This document shows positions 42,797-50,467 of a DNA stretch of 64,000 nucleotides, piece after piece. The notes beneath the pieces were generated by a model. The model saw only the letters and a list, made by a program, of their open reading frames with translations, did not search any database and was not told the origin of the DNA. Made by a program: the position numbers and the translations under genes. Each line of letters starts with the position of its first letter. Position 1 is the stretch's first letter. Source of the DNA: an uncultured Draconibacterium sp. (GTDB taxonomy: Bacteria; Bacteroidota; Bacteroidia; Bacteroidales; Prolixibacteraceae); NCBI RefSeq assembly GCF_913060805.1, contig NZ_CAJXTC010000009.1, forward strand, positions 116,319 to 180,318, in the 5' to 3' direction.

Positions 42797-42946
42797 TCAT
42801 GCATACTCTTCGCAATAGTTGACAGACTTATCCTTATGTATATACATGCATGTTTTTCGATTCTCACAATTCATACATAAGCCTTTATAAACAACTTTGT
42901 TTGTTTTTTGAGTAATTGACAATTTAGATTTTTCTGTTGTTTTCAT
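42797..42946 (-). CDS. 49-residue Cys-rich micro-protein (CxxC...C...C type)
   Basis: Translates to MKTTEKSKLS..., then VVYKGLCMNCENRKTCMYIH and a NYCEEYA end. The four cysteines (24, 27, 33, 45) in a C-x2-C-x5-C-x11-C pattern look like a small zinc or iron-sulfur knuckle. Short proteins with a GLCxxCxxxxxCxY...CEE pattern recur in anaerobes, and I believe this is a real member. It lies 11 bp after the stop of the GreA-like gene upstream and is probably the third gene of that operon. Function unknown. Confidence 0.6.
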   Translation of the reverse strand: MKTTEKSKLSITQKTNKVVYKGLCMNCENRKTCMYIHKDKSVNYCEEYA

Positions 42947-42957
42947 AATTTTTGCTT

Positions 42958-43371
42958 TTATATATTATATTTACCATCAGCTTCTGGTTGATATTCAATG
43001 CTTTGTATGATGATGTCAACTTCCCCTTTCGGTGCACGAAACTGGACTGTATCACCAACTTTGTAACCCAATAATGCACTACCTAATGGTGAAAAAACGG
43101 AAACATGTTTTTTCTTAATATTAGCGTCATCAGGGTAAACCAACTTCACTATCATTAGGGATTTATTTTCTGGATTAATTACCTGAACAATCGAATTCAT
43201 GGTAACAAATTCAGGAGTTATTGATTTTGAATCTACTTTTTCAGCTCGATTTATTTCATTAGCTAGGACATCAAGATTATTAACTTCAATACTTTTGTCA
43301 TTTCGTGCGGCTTGAATGAGTTTACTTATCCTGAGATAGTCAAGTTCTGTGATTTTTATATTTCCTTTCAT
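42958..43371 (-). CDS. GreA/Rnk-like transcription factor, paralogue 1
   Basis: 137 residues. An N-terminal helical part (~1-50) is followed by a GreA/GreB C-terminal domain (~55-137) with VTMNSIVQV, KLVYPDDAN, VSVFSPLGSALLGYKVGD and a terminal IEYQPEADG. The short N-terminus lacks the full GreA coiled coil, and the QPEADG ending matches Rnk (nucleoside diphosphate kinase regulator) proteins, which bind RNA polymerase at the secondary channel without cleavage activity. It is second in a probable operon behind paralogue 2 (9 bp gap) and read from the double-palindrome promoter at 43893-43934. Confidence 0.82.
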   Translation of the reverse strand: MKGNIKITELDYLRISKLIQAARNDKSIEVNNLDVLANEINRAEKVDSKSITPEFVTMNSIVQVINPENKSLMIVKLVYPDDANIKKKHVSVFSPLGSALLGYKVGDTVQFRAPKGEVDIIIQSIEYQPEADGKYNI

Positions 43372-43380
43372 GGCTTTTTT

Positions 43381-43860
43381 TTAATTTTTGTAAGGGATCT
43401 CTAATAGTTCAGTTAAATCTGTTGGTTTTATTATTAAAGGGTGTTCAACTGATTTTTCGATGTATAAATACTGCAAAGAATTTTTATACTGAAAACATAC
43501 CCGACTCCCTTCTTTTGAGCCTAAACAAGCAATCGCGATAGGATTATAAATTGAAATATCATAACTATTATGAATATTTTGCGGTAAGACAATTCGCACC
43601 AGTTGCTTAATATTGTTCTCCGTTACAAGAATAAACTCGGAATTTAACCTGATAATCTTTTCAGAGATATTGGTTGTATTACACTTTTCAGAAAGGGTAA
43701 TCATCATGAATAATTTATGAAAATGAGAAGGAGCGATGTGTGGTTTGCCTACATCGCTATTTAAAAGACCTAAGATCTCATGATAATCACTATGTGTAAT
43801 TATTCTGTCATACCATTCAAATGGTATAATAGCTTGTCTTGATGTTTTATTATCATTCAT
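43381..43860 (-). CDS. Divergent GreA/Rnk-like protein, paralogue 2
   Basis: 159 residues, the most divergent of five such proteins in this window. The C-terminal GreA fold can be followed through SEFILVTENNIKQLVRIVLP and ISIYNPIAIACLGSKEGSRV, where the usual GSALLG is changed to ACLGSK. The N-terminal ~75 residues are helical, with an SHFHKLFMMI segment. The C-terminus runs beyond the family ending (PTDLTELLEI). It is first gene of the operon with paralogue 1 and the Cys-rich micro-protein. Its start is 33 bp from the paired palindromes. It may be a non-canonical polymerase-channel factor. Confidence 0.65.
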   Translation of the reverse strand: MNDNKTSRQAIIPFEWYDRIITHSDYHEILGLLNSDVGKPHIAPSHFHKLFMMITLSEKCNTTNISEKIIRLNSEFILVTENNIKQLVRIVLPQNIHNSYDISIYNPIAIACLGSKEGSRVCFQYKNSLQYLYIEKSVEHPLIIKPTDLTELLEIPYKN

Positions 43861-43892
43861 TTCTTCAGCGAAATTAATAAAATTATATTAAA

Positions 43893-43934
43893 ATCGTAAA
43901 CGACTTATAAAGTATCGAATACGATTCAAATATA
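43893..43934 (-). promoter_or_regulatory. Promoter with paired ATCG-N4-CGAT palindromes (site A)
   Basis: On the minus strand a TATATTTG -7 box (43927-43934) is followed after 1 bp by the palindrome at 43914-43925 (plus strand ATCGAATACGAT). A second one lies at 43893-43904 (ATCGTAAACGAC), 21 bp apart. The same layout recurs at 46174-46214 and 49351-49391. The sites cover the expected transcription start, suggesting repression. Confidence 0.65.
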
Positions 43935-43995
43935 CAAGTTTATATATTCGGATTGTATGATTTAAATAATGTTTAATACAAATCTTTTATAGTGG

Positions 43996-44709
43996 TTAAA
44001 CTGCCACTTTACTTTTAATTTTATTCCAAACTTCCCTTATGGTATTTGCATGGCGGTTTTTTCCATCGATTTCTAAAAAAACTTTATTATTAATTGTTGC
44101 ATTTTGAATTATGAGATTATAAGGGAGGATCCCAAGTGGTTTAATAAGTATGGATTCCGACTCTATTGGATACTGACTGTTCTCTTCTGACTTTGTGTAA
44201 ACAAATCCAATGTACTTTCTTCTTTCTGCTATAATTTCTAAGTGTTTTATCAACTCACTTTTTATTAGAGGTTTACTATCACAAAAAATTACAGAATAAT
44301 CAAAATTGGAAACTATTTGATTTATATCACTTGAATAATTTCTGAAAGGAAAATAGACAATTAGATATTTACAGTTTTTAAAAGAACGAAGTGATTTAAT
44401 GTATTCTACTATATTTATTATGAGGTCAACATCTGGCTTTTCTGAGAACTGTAAACTTCGGATATATAGATTATGAAATCGACAAAAGAAAATTTCCAGT
44501 TCATAACAGTTTTTGTTGTTGAAGTAATTGTATTTTGCATATCTGCTTATTTCCTTTGAGGTAGTTGTAATTCCTAATAAATCCTCCAGAATTGTGTGCT
44601 TATTAGTGTCGATAATCATTAGATTTTCTTTCTCAATCATGGCAAACGAACTTAAGTATTGACTAATGCCCGTGCCCCTGGTAAGCTCAATCAGTGATAT
44701 GATTTTCAT
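43996..44709 (-). CDS. Degenerate ParA/MinD-like ATPase
   Basis: 237 residues if started at the ATG at 44709; longer frames upstream would overlap the divergent regulator. The start MKIISLIELTRGTGISQYLS sits where ParA proteins have a KGGVGKT Walker A, but here it reads ELTRGTGISQ, so the Lys residues are lost. NLMIIDTNKHTILEDLLGI resembles the ParA DxDPQ...L region, and KYLIVYFPFRN the Walker B strand. The C-terminus holds IKPLGILPYN like ParA family ends. It is probably nucleotide-binding-defective or uses a different mode. It is divergent from the MarR-type gene. Role unknown. Confidence 0.5.
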   Translation of the reverse strand: MKIISLIELTRGTGISQYLSSFAMIEKENLMIIDTNKHTILEDLLGITTTSKEISRYAKYNYFNNKNCYELEIFFCRFHNLYIRSLQFSEKPDVDLIINIVEYIKSLRSFKNCKYLIVYFPFRNYSSDINQIVSNFDYSVIFCDSKPLIKSELIKHLEIIAERRKYIGFVYTKSEENSQYPIESESILIKPLGILPYNLIIQNATINNKVFLEIDGKNRHANTIREVWNKIKSKVAV

Positions 44710-44763
44710 ATTTAAATACATATTATTTTCTCTTATATTTGTATAACAAAGAGTGTGCCATGC

Positions 44764-44796
44764 ATCGGATCCGATATATATTTGTGCGGAATAGAT
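44764..44796. promoter_or_regulatory. Promoter with ATCG-N4-CGAT palindrome in front of the MarR gene (site D)
   Basis: ATCGGATCCGAT (44764-44775) is a perfect palindrome located 1 bp before a TATATTTG -7 box (44777-44784) reading towards the MarR-type gene. A degenerate second site (TGCGGAATAGAT, 44785-44796) begins 21 bp after the first. This is the same motif as sites A, B and C, as expected for autoregulation. Confidence 0.6.
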
Positions 44797-44836
44797 ATAG
44801 AATAATGCTTGTGGTTTAATAATATTTGAAAAAACT

Positions 44837-45538
44837 ATGGATAGTAAATACAAAGCAATTAAGCAGCTTATTGATTTTTGGTCTTTATATGAAAACGAAG
44901 AAAAAGGTGAGCAAACTTTACTAAATTTTTCGCAATGGATAATTGAACAGATTGAAAGAGAAAATATTTCCGACACAAAAATTAGAACCAGACATGAAGT
45001 TAAATCACGTTCAGAAAGTTTGGATTATTTGAATAAACTCAATCCCTTATCTCGTTTTCAAGAACATATTTTGCGAATTGCCCGTCTGGAAGAGTTTTAT
45101 ATAAGGAAATATCTTGTAGACTTACCATTGAATTCTCGGTTAGAATATCTTTTTCTGTTCACTGTTGATAGTCTGGAAAAGGCAAAAAAGACAGACCTTA
45201 TCAATATTCATTTAGTTGAATATACAACAGGAATGGATACAATAAGGCGATTAATAAAAAATAATTTGTTGTATGAACTGCCAGATGTGCAGGATAAAAG
45301 AGCAAAGTTGCTCGTTTTAACTAAAGAAGGAGATGGCGTCTTAAAAAGAGCCAACCGGAGGTTAGATGAGGCAAGAGATAAGTTCTTAGCCTGCATTAGT
45401 CCAAACAAATGGAAAAAAGCCTTATCAGTTTTAAATGAAATTGACGTATTTCATAGCGATATCTACTTAAATCATTATGACAAACCATACGCAGAAATAT
45501 CAAACTTAATGGATTCATTAAAACATTTAAATAAGTAA
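44837..45538 (+). CDS. MarR-type winged-helix transcriptional regulator
   Basis: 233 residues. A non-standard N-terminal helical part (~1-75) precedes a winged-helix domain (~80-200). SRLEYLFLFTVDSLEKAKKT starts it, LVEYTTGMDTIRRLIKNNLL is the recognition region, and ELPDVQDKRAKLLVLTKEG is the typical MarR wing with the D-x-R-K/A signature. A dimerisation helix follows (ANRRLDEARDKFLACI). It is divergent from the ParA-like gene. Because the ATCG-N4-CGAT palindrome occurs in its own promoter and in front of the GreA-like genes, I infer that it controls this cluster. Its inducer is unknown; the NO/nitrite genes nearby make a redox signal possible. Confidence 0.8.
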   Translation: MDSKYKAIKQLIDFWSLYENEEKGEQTLLNFSQWIIEQIERENISDTKIRTRHEVKSRSESLDYLNKLNPLSRFQEHILRIARLEEFYIRKYLVDLPLNSRLEYLFLFTVDSLEKAKKTDLINIHLVEYTTGMDTIRRLIKNNLLYELPDVQDKRAKLLVLTKEGDGVLKRANRRLDEARDKFLACISPNKWKKALSVLNEIDVFHSDIYLNHYDKPYAEISNLMDSLKHLNK

Positions 45539-45630
45539 CCAGTATTTTTATGTTGAACCAGAATGTGTAGGCAATCTGATATTGTGCAAAAAGGTACTAC
45601 TTGTTAAAATGTTTAATATTGTAGAGAATT

Positions 45631-46136
45631 CTATAAATTGACCCCTGTTGTTGTAAATGAAACTCCTTGGTGTCCGGTAGTCCAAATCATTACCCCTTCA
45701 AATAGAGGTTTATGACTATACTTTTCTATTGCCCAATTGAAATTGAAATTTGCCCCTGTACCACCTTCATCATCCTCGTAGTCGATAATAATCTCTATAG
45801 TTTCCATTGGAGAAACAAAACAGGATTTTTAATATAACTCCTAATTAATTCACCTTTTGTATTGTAATAATCAGCACCAATTATATAAATAGGATCTTGC
45901 AAATTTACGTTGCGAATACTGACAGTGGCTGTTAGCAAATGGGTAGTTTGATGACTAGAAATATCATAAATCTCCGAATAAACAGACAAATACGATCGTC
46001 CAAATTCTAATGAATCAGCAGAAGGTAATTGAGTAATACGATTTTCCCAAATAATCTTTTTGGGTTCATTTTTAACTTTTGATTTTGTGCACGAAAGGAG
46101 TAATACAATTAACGAAATGAGAGTAACAATTTTCAT
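45631..46136 (-). pseudogene. DUF3124 lipoprotein gene broken by a single-base frameshift
   Basis: From the ATG at 46136 the frame gives a lipoprotein signal (lipobox LLLSC), then LEFGRSYLSVYSEIYDISS and TATVSIRNVNLQDPIYIIGA, which is DUF3124. It stops early at 45795. The family's second half (SPMETIEIIIDYEDDEGGTG ... WTTGHQGVSFTTTGVNL) continues in the next frame to a stop at 45631-45633. The total length of 506 nt is one base short of a multiple of three, near 45808-45815. This is either a recent inactivation or a sequencing error. The family has no defined function; it diverges from GreA paralogue 3. Confidence 0.8.
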
Positions 46137-46173
46137 TACAAAACATTTTTTTGGAAAATTATAAAAAAAAATC

Positions 46174-46214
46174 TAATATTGCATCGTAAACGATACAAAA
46201 ACATCGAATGCGAT
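46174..46214 (+). promoter_or_regulatory. Promoter with paired ATCG-N4-CGAT palindromes (site B)
   Basis: TAATATTG (46174-46181, one mismatch to TAnnTTTG), then 1 bp, ATCGTAAACGAT (46183-46194), and ATCGAATGCGAT (46203-46214) exactly 20 bp further. It drives the leader and gene of GreA/Rnk paralogue 3. Confidence 0.65.
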
Positions 46215-46305
46215 AGTGGGGGGATAATTGAATATTAATTATTGCTAGTTTTTTGTAAATATCTCGTAACTACCGAGAAGAAAGTGTTTTTTGGCTTGTA
46301 CAGTG

Positions 46306-46335
46306 GCCCATCAAAACCGAAAGGTTTTGATGGGC
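46306..46335 (+). ncRNA. Leader hairpin with GAAA tetraloop
   Basis: A perfect 13-bp stem (GCCCATCAAAACC with GGTTTTGATGGGC) is closed by a GAAA tetraloop. It lies between promoter site B and the start codon at 46405. With no strong T tract downstream it could be an attenuator, an mRNA-stabilising leader, or the 3' end of a short RNA of about 145 nt made from site B. A functional RNA is inferred, not shown. Confidence 0.4.
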
Positions 46336-46404
46336 ATTGTAATATTATAAACCGGTGTGATGCTAATAGAGCATTACCAATGGAAGACAATTAATCAATA
46401 TGAA

Positions 46405-46815
46405 ATGAAAACAATAGAAATTACAAAGCTTGATTTTACCCGTTTGACTGATGTCATTTATAACTTCCAACAATTTAATGAGAAAGGCTTAAACGAAATA
46501 GTGTATTTGAAAAGAGAAATAAAACGTGCCCATAAGAGAGAGTCATGTGAGATTGGTTCAGATTATGTAACAATGAATTCTATTGTTGAGATAACATATA
46601 CCGATTTGGATCAAAAGATGCAAATAGAGCTGGTTTATCCCAAAGATGCCAATTTCAAATTAAAAAAGGTTTCCGTGGTTTCTTTTCTTGGTAGCGCACT
46701 CATTGGGCAAAAAGTTGGAAATACTATTACTTATAATACACCTAAGGGTAAAAGAGATATAAGAATTAACCAGATTATATATCAACCGGAAGCGAATGGT
46801 GTTTATTATCTGTGA
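46405..46815 (+). CDS. GreA/Rnk-like transcription factor, paralogue 3
   Basis: 136 residues. I take the ATG at 46405 (MKTIEITKLDF), which aligns with the start of paralogue 1, over a GTG at 46357 close to the hairpin. The C-terminal GreA domain contains VTMNSIVEI, ELVYPKDANFK, VSVVSFLGSALIGQKVGN and IIYQPEANG. It is the closest relative of paralogue 1 in this cluster. It is the only gene clearly read from promoter site B; a long leader with a hairpin precedes it. It is expected to bind RNA polymerase; physiological role unknown. Confidence 0.82.
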   Translation: MKTIEITKLDFTRLTDVIYNFQQFNEKGLNEIVYLKREIKRAHKRESCEIGSDYVTMNSIVEITYTDLDQKMQIELVYPKDANFKLKKVSVVSFLGSALIGQKVGNTITYNTPKGKRDIRINQIIYQPEANGVYYL

Positions 46816-46953
46816 GTGGAGTTTGTAAGGGTCAGATTATGAGTAAAATAACAGCTATGTGGTTTTTGCTAAAATATCGTGCATAACGTTTTTTTTTGCA
46901 ACAATCTTTACACTATATAATTCAATTTGTAAGCCAACGTAAAGTCTAATATT

Positions 46954-48288
46954 ATGAAAACATCTTTAACCGATTTTATTGAAAACTTAAGAGTGAATAC
47001 TCCTATGGAGAGTGAATTTAACCAGGCAGTTGAAGAAGTTATTTCTTCGGTTTGGGATTTTTATTTAGAAAACCCACGGTATCAAAAAGCAAAAATCTTA
47101 GAACGAATGGTAGAACCCGAACGGGTTATCATGTTTCGTGTTCCATGGGTGGACGACAAGGGAGAGGTGCAAATTAACCGGGGATATCGTGTTGAATTTA
47201 ATTCTGCTCTTGGACCGTACAAAGGAGGTTTGCGCTTTCATGCCACAGTAAATTTAAGTATTTTGAAATTTTTAGGTTTTGAACAAACCTTTAAAAACAG
47301 TCTAACTACGCTCCCCATGGGAGGAGGTAAAGGAGGTTCAGATTTTAGTCCAAAAGGAAAATCGGATGGTGAAATTATGCGTTTTTGTCAAAGTTTTATG
47401 ACCGAGCTTTATCGTCATATTGGATCAAATACAGATGTTCCTGCAGGAGATATTGGTGTTGGTGGACGTGAGATTGGATATTTATTTGGACAATATAAGA
47501 GGCTGAAAAATGAGTTTACTGGTGTACTTACTGGAAAGGGATTGTTATGGGGAGGAAGTTTAATTCGGCCTGAAGCAACTGGTTATGGCGCAGTATATTT
47601 TGTCCAACATATGCTTAATCGAATTGGAAAGGATATTGAAGGGCAAACAATTGCCATTTCGGGCTTTGGTAATGTTGCATGGGGAGCAATATCTAAGATT
47701 AATGAGTTAGGAGGTAAGGTTGTAACAATTTCTGGCCCCGATGGATATATTTATGATAAGGAAGGAATAAAAGGAGACAAAATAGATTATCTACTTGAAC
47801 TCCGTGCGAGCAATAATGACATTGTTCAGCCTTATGCTGAAGAGTTTGGTGTGAAATTTATTGCTGACAAACGTCCGTGGGAAGTTCCGGTTGATTTGGC
47901 AATGCCATGTGCAACTGAAAATGAAGTTAATATAAATGATGCTCAAAATCTTGTAAAGAACGGATGTAAACTATTTGCTGAAGCTTCAAATATGGGATGT
48001 ACTGCCAATGCCGCTGACTATCTTGCAGAGTCGATAGATTATGCACCTGGAAAGGCCGTAAATGCCGGAGGAGTGTCTGTATCGGGATTGGAAATGTCAC
48101 AAAACAGTATGCGTATAAGTTGGCCTCGTGAAGAAGTTGACGCTCGTTTAAAAATAATTATGAGGGAAATACACGATACATGTGTGAATTATGGTCAAAA
48201 CGGGAAAAAGGTAAATTATATCAAAGGGGCAAATGTAGGTGCCTTTGTAAAGGTGGCCGAAGCGATGGTTGCACAAGGTATTGTCTAG
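46954..48288 (+). CDS. gdhA: Glutamate dehydrogenase (probably NADP-specific, hexameric)
   Basis: 444 residues, the normal length of the hexameric bacterial enzyme. PYKGGLRFH and LPMGGGKGGSDFSPKGKSDG hold the substrate-binding and catalytic Lys residues. PAGDIGVGGREIGYLFGQYK is a family signature, and AISGFGNVAWGAISKINELG forms the dinucleotide fold. It makes glutamate from 2-oxoglutarate and ammonium, linking to the ammonium formed by NrfHA in this window. It stands alone, with a terminator-like inverted repeat about 60 bp after the stop. Confidence 0.93.
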   Translation: MKTSLTDFIENLRVNTPMESEFNQAVEEVISSVWDFYLENPRYQKAKILERMVEPERVIMFRVPWVDDKGEVQINRGYRVEFNSALGPYKGGLRFHATVNLSILKFLGFEQTFKNSLTTLPMGGGKGGSDFSPKGKSDGEIMRFCQSFMTELYRHIGSNTDVPAGDIGVGGREIGYLFGQYKRLKNEFTGVLTGKGLLWGGSLIRPEATGYGAVYFVQHMLNRIGKDIEGQTIAISGFGNVAWGAISKINELGGKVVTISGPDGYIYDKEGIKGDKIDYLLELRASNNDIVQPYAEEFGVKFIADKRPWEVPVDLAMPCATENEVNINDAQNLVKNGCKLFAEASNMGCTANAADYLAESIDYAPGKAVNAGGVSVSGLEMSQNSMRISWPREEVDARLKIIMREIHDTCVNYGQNGKKVNYIKGANVGAFVKVAEAMVAQGIV

Positions 48289-48348
48289 GTTAATTCACAT
48301 AAATGGAATAATACAATTAATCTAAACAAGATAAATCAACTAAATTAA

Positions 48349-48423
48349 AAGAGAATGGGGCCATTATCAATTAAGCATTTTATAATTTGTATCTCTTTCA
48401 AGTACTCCCAGCCCCGTTCTCTT
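48349..48423 (+). terminator. Long-loop terminator-like inverted repeat after gdhA
   Basis: AAGAGAATGGGGC (48349-48361) pairs with GCCCCGTTCTCTT (48411-48423) over 13 bp with one G-T wobble. The loop is about 49 nt, and ATTTT follows. It likely ends gdhA transcription. Confidence 0.5.
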
Positions 48424-48459
48424 ATTTTCCATTATTCTGATTATTGCCTTTGCTATGTG

Positions 48460-48536
48460 AATAAAAGCTGAAAAAACAACTAGTGGATATAGAGGTTATA
48501 GGTTACACTAAAACGCACTAAAAAGCAGCTTTTATT
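48460..48536. repeat. 11-bp inverted repeat in the gap before the norZ remnant
   Basis: AATAAAAGCTG (48460-48470) is mirrored by CAGCTTTTATT (48526-48536) with 55 nt between. No gene is present in 48289-48734 apart from this and the flanking hairpins. It may be the ends of a very small insertion or chance. Confidence 0.3.
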
Positions 48537-48693
48537 GTACGTAAAATATTTTACTTTCAGAGTAATTTTGATTTACGAGCTATTGAAAGTTAGATCGAAA
48601 TGTTCAAGAATTACATATGAACAATGTAAAGAAGACTCAATCTTCGGAATTTATTTGTGTTTTCATCCTAACTTGGAGAATTAATTGAAAAAG

Positions 48694-48729
48694 AGCCAAG
48701 CTGAGATGCTTAAATATCTCAGCTTGGCT
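48694..48729 (-). terminator. Terminator hairpin of the norZ remnant
   Basis: AGCCAAGCTGAGAT (48694-48707) pairs with ATCTCAGCTTGGCT (48716-48729), a perfect 14-bp stem. It occupies the same place relative to the stop codon as the hairpin of intact norZ (52402-52433), but several base pairs differ on both sides of the stem, preserving pairing. Confidence 0.6.
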
Positions 48730-48734
48730 TCAGA

Positions 48735-49131
48735 TTACTTTTTAATAGACAATCCCGTTATTAATCCAAAAACAAACCAGCCGAGTACTAAGCATAACCA
48801 TTAATAAGAGGCTTATATTCATCATCCAAAATGAGTTGATTTTTCTTTCCAAATCGCATTTAAATTCATATCCCTTAAAACAAAAAGCATGAGCCCGATT
48901 CCAAGCATTCCGTACACTCCAAGTAATGCAGTAAGACTATGAATAGGAGTAGTGTTAAGCCCCTGCATGAGGTACAATGCAATTGGAGGATTGATTAAGA
49001 ATTTAAATATTCCAGCACCCAGAAAATTCCAGGACGCTACTGATACAAAGAATAAATTGGCCATTTATAGGCTGAAACCCATTCTTATGTGATGATAGGC
49101 TTCAAACCCCGTTAAAATAAGGGGAACTTAA
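48735..49131 (-). pseudogene. norZ: Partial, decayed copy of the quinol NO reductase gene
   Basis: An open frame at 48822-49064 reads like the norZ C-terminal region (NFLGAGIFKFLINPPIALYL, LNTTPIHSLTALLGVYGMLG). Nucleotide similarity continues to about 49131 upstream and to the stop equivalent at 48735. Roughly 155 bp between the MMNI-type helix and the LYLGWFVFG end are deleted, and a smaller gap lies near 49070. His residues of the original (PVHGHTALF) are lost (PIHSLTALL). It is a remnant of a second norZ, kept with its terminator. Confidence 0.85.
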
Positions 49132-49350
49132 TTATATATTTGTAATTAAGTTTGATTCCGAAATATTAAGATGATCTATTATCTTTTGTTCGCAGTATCG
49201 TAATCATTTCGTTTATTTTTCCAATTAATGAATCAATTTTAAAGATTATTTCTGTCAGATAAATTCTCCTGATAATCAATCATAAAGGTTAATTATGCTT
49301 CAATTGTATTGTTTATTTAATTTATTAATGTAACGTAATGAAATAATTTT

Positions 49351-49391
49351 TATATTTGCATCGGATACGATACAAAAGTATTGGATACGAT
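49351..49391 (+). promoter_or_regulatory. Promoter with paired ATCG-N4-CGAT palindromes (site C)
   Basis: TATATTTG (49351-49358), 1 bp, ATCGGATACGAT (49360-49371), then ATTGGATACGAT (49380-49391) exactly 20 bp further. The rest of 49132-49606 is an AT-rich leader without a gene. The first gene downstream is the 58-residue ORF at 49607. Confidence 0.65.
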
Positions 49392-49606
49392 TTTTTAACA
49401 GAAGTTAAAATATTGTCAATTAATTTATCTCATTAAACATCGACTAAAATCTATTAAGGTGTTGGATGAGAATTTGAAGCATAATAATATGCCATTTTAT
49501 TATTTAGGATCATGAGACAACCTAAAAATAAAATGAATTAGTAGAGAATGAAGATTTAAAAAACAGCCTGATGTTAAGGGCAAAAATCATATTAATAATT
49601 AATACC

Positions 49607-49783
49607 ATGGAAACATTAAATCATCAGCGACAAAGAATTTGGCATCAAATGCCAAATGTAATGCATGAACATAGAAGACAATATTTAGTATCTGGCTCTT
49701 CTGTAAAACACTCAACCCAAGATGTTGAAAACAAGAACAGTAATTTTATTGTAGATTGGCAACTTAATCAACCACATTGGTAG
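49607..49783 (+). CDS. 58-residue hypothetical protein behind promoter site C
   Basis: The ATG at 49607 (METLNHQRQRIWHQMPNVMH) is preferred over an upstream ATG at 49571 that lies in AT-rich leader. The protein is rich in His, Gln, Asn and Arg and has a Trp-ending C-terminus (DWQLNQPHW). There is no membrane segment or known domain. It is the first ORF after a promoter with the double palindrome, which is the main argument for it being real. Function unknown. Confidence 0.4.
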   Translation: METLNHQRQRIWHQMPNVMHEHRRQYLVSGSSVKHSTQDVENKNSNFIVDWQLNQPHW

Positions 49784-49876
49784 TTGATGAACTAAGGTCT
49801 CTCTTTAAATGATCTGATTCTTTATCAAGAGAAACATATCAAAAATGAATGATTAATTTGATTAAAACAGACAGCT

Positions 49877-50086
49877 ATGATCCAATATGCCAAAATAATT
49901 TTACCCAAAGTATATTTATGGGAAAAGTTGTATAAAAAGGAATTGCAGAAATGTGTTAGTTGGTCAGATCCTAAGGAATTGGACGAATTATACAATTGGT
50001 GCCATGAAAATTTTAATGACTTATATTCTCATATTCATAATGAGGTTTTTTTGGGAATAGCCTTAAAAAGTAAAAATCGTGCGTAG
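49877..50086 (+). CDS. 69-residue hypothetical protein
   Basis: MIQYAKIILPKVYLWEKLYK, then a DPKELDELYNWCHENFNDLY segment. It is a compact, mostly helical protein with well-spaced charged and aromatic residues, unlike random AT-rich translation. No known family is recognised. It is 93 bp after the 58-residue ORF and may share its transcript from promoter site C. It has two cysteines and no signal peptide. Confidence 0.5.
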   Translation: MIQYAKIILPKVYLWEKLYKKELQKCVSWSDPKELDELYNWCHENFNDLYSHIHNEVFLGIALKSKNRA

Positions 50087-50467
50087 TTTTTTTACTAATT
50101 CCCGTAGGCTCCCCAAAAATTAATGAAGAGGATAGGTCTTTACCTTTCCACTCTTTCATTTTGGTTTAAATTATAAATGTGAAATACTAATAAAAGCAGA
50201 CTATTCTTAGTTCTTGTTTTTATTACGATTTACAGAATTGAAAAACGATGCTAATTACGAGGTGTAATAATCTGATTTCAAAAGTGTGAAAGAGTTTAAT
50301 AGGTTGTTATATACCGAGTTATGATCTATGTGGACGCCTCTGAAGATTATAATAGAAATGGATTCACAACGTCAGTATCCACTGAAATCGGTGAAGTATT
50401 TATATCATTCATTTCTTTAAGTTCTTAGATATTGATATGGAAAAACTAAAGGTAAAAAGTAAAAAAT
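50087..50467. other. AT-rich gap without a recognisable gene
   Basis: I see no domain-bearing frame, no palindromic ATCG site and no strong hairpin. A 36-codon open frame starting near 50322 has no recognisable feature. The stretch is presumably the leader of GreA-like paralogue 4. Confidence 0.4.

Noticed and set aside
43996..44976. Full 326-residue frame for the ParA-like protein
   Set aside because: Its first ~90 residues overlap the divergent MarR gene and the site D promoter; homology-like sequence begins only at the ATG at 44709.
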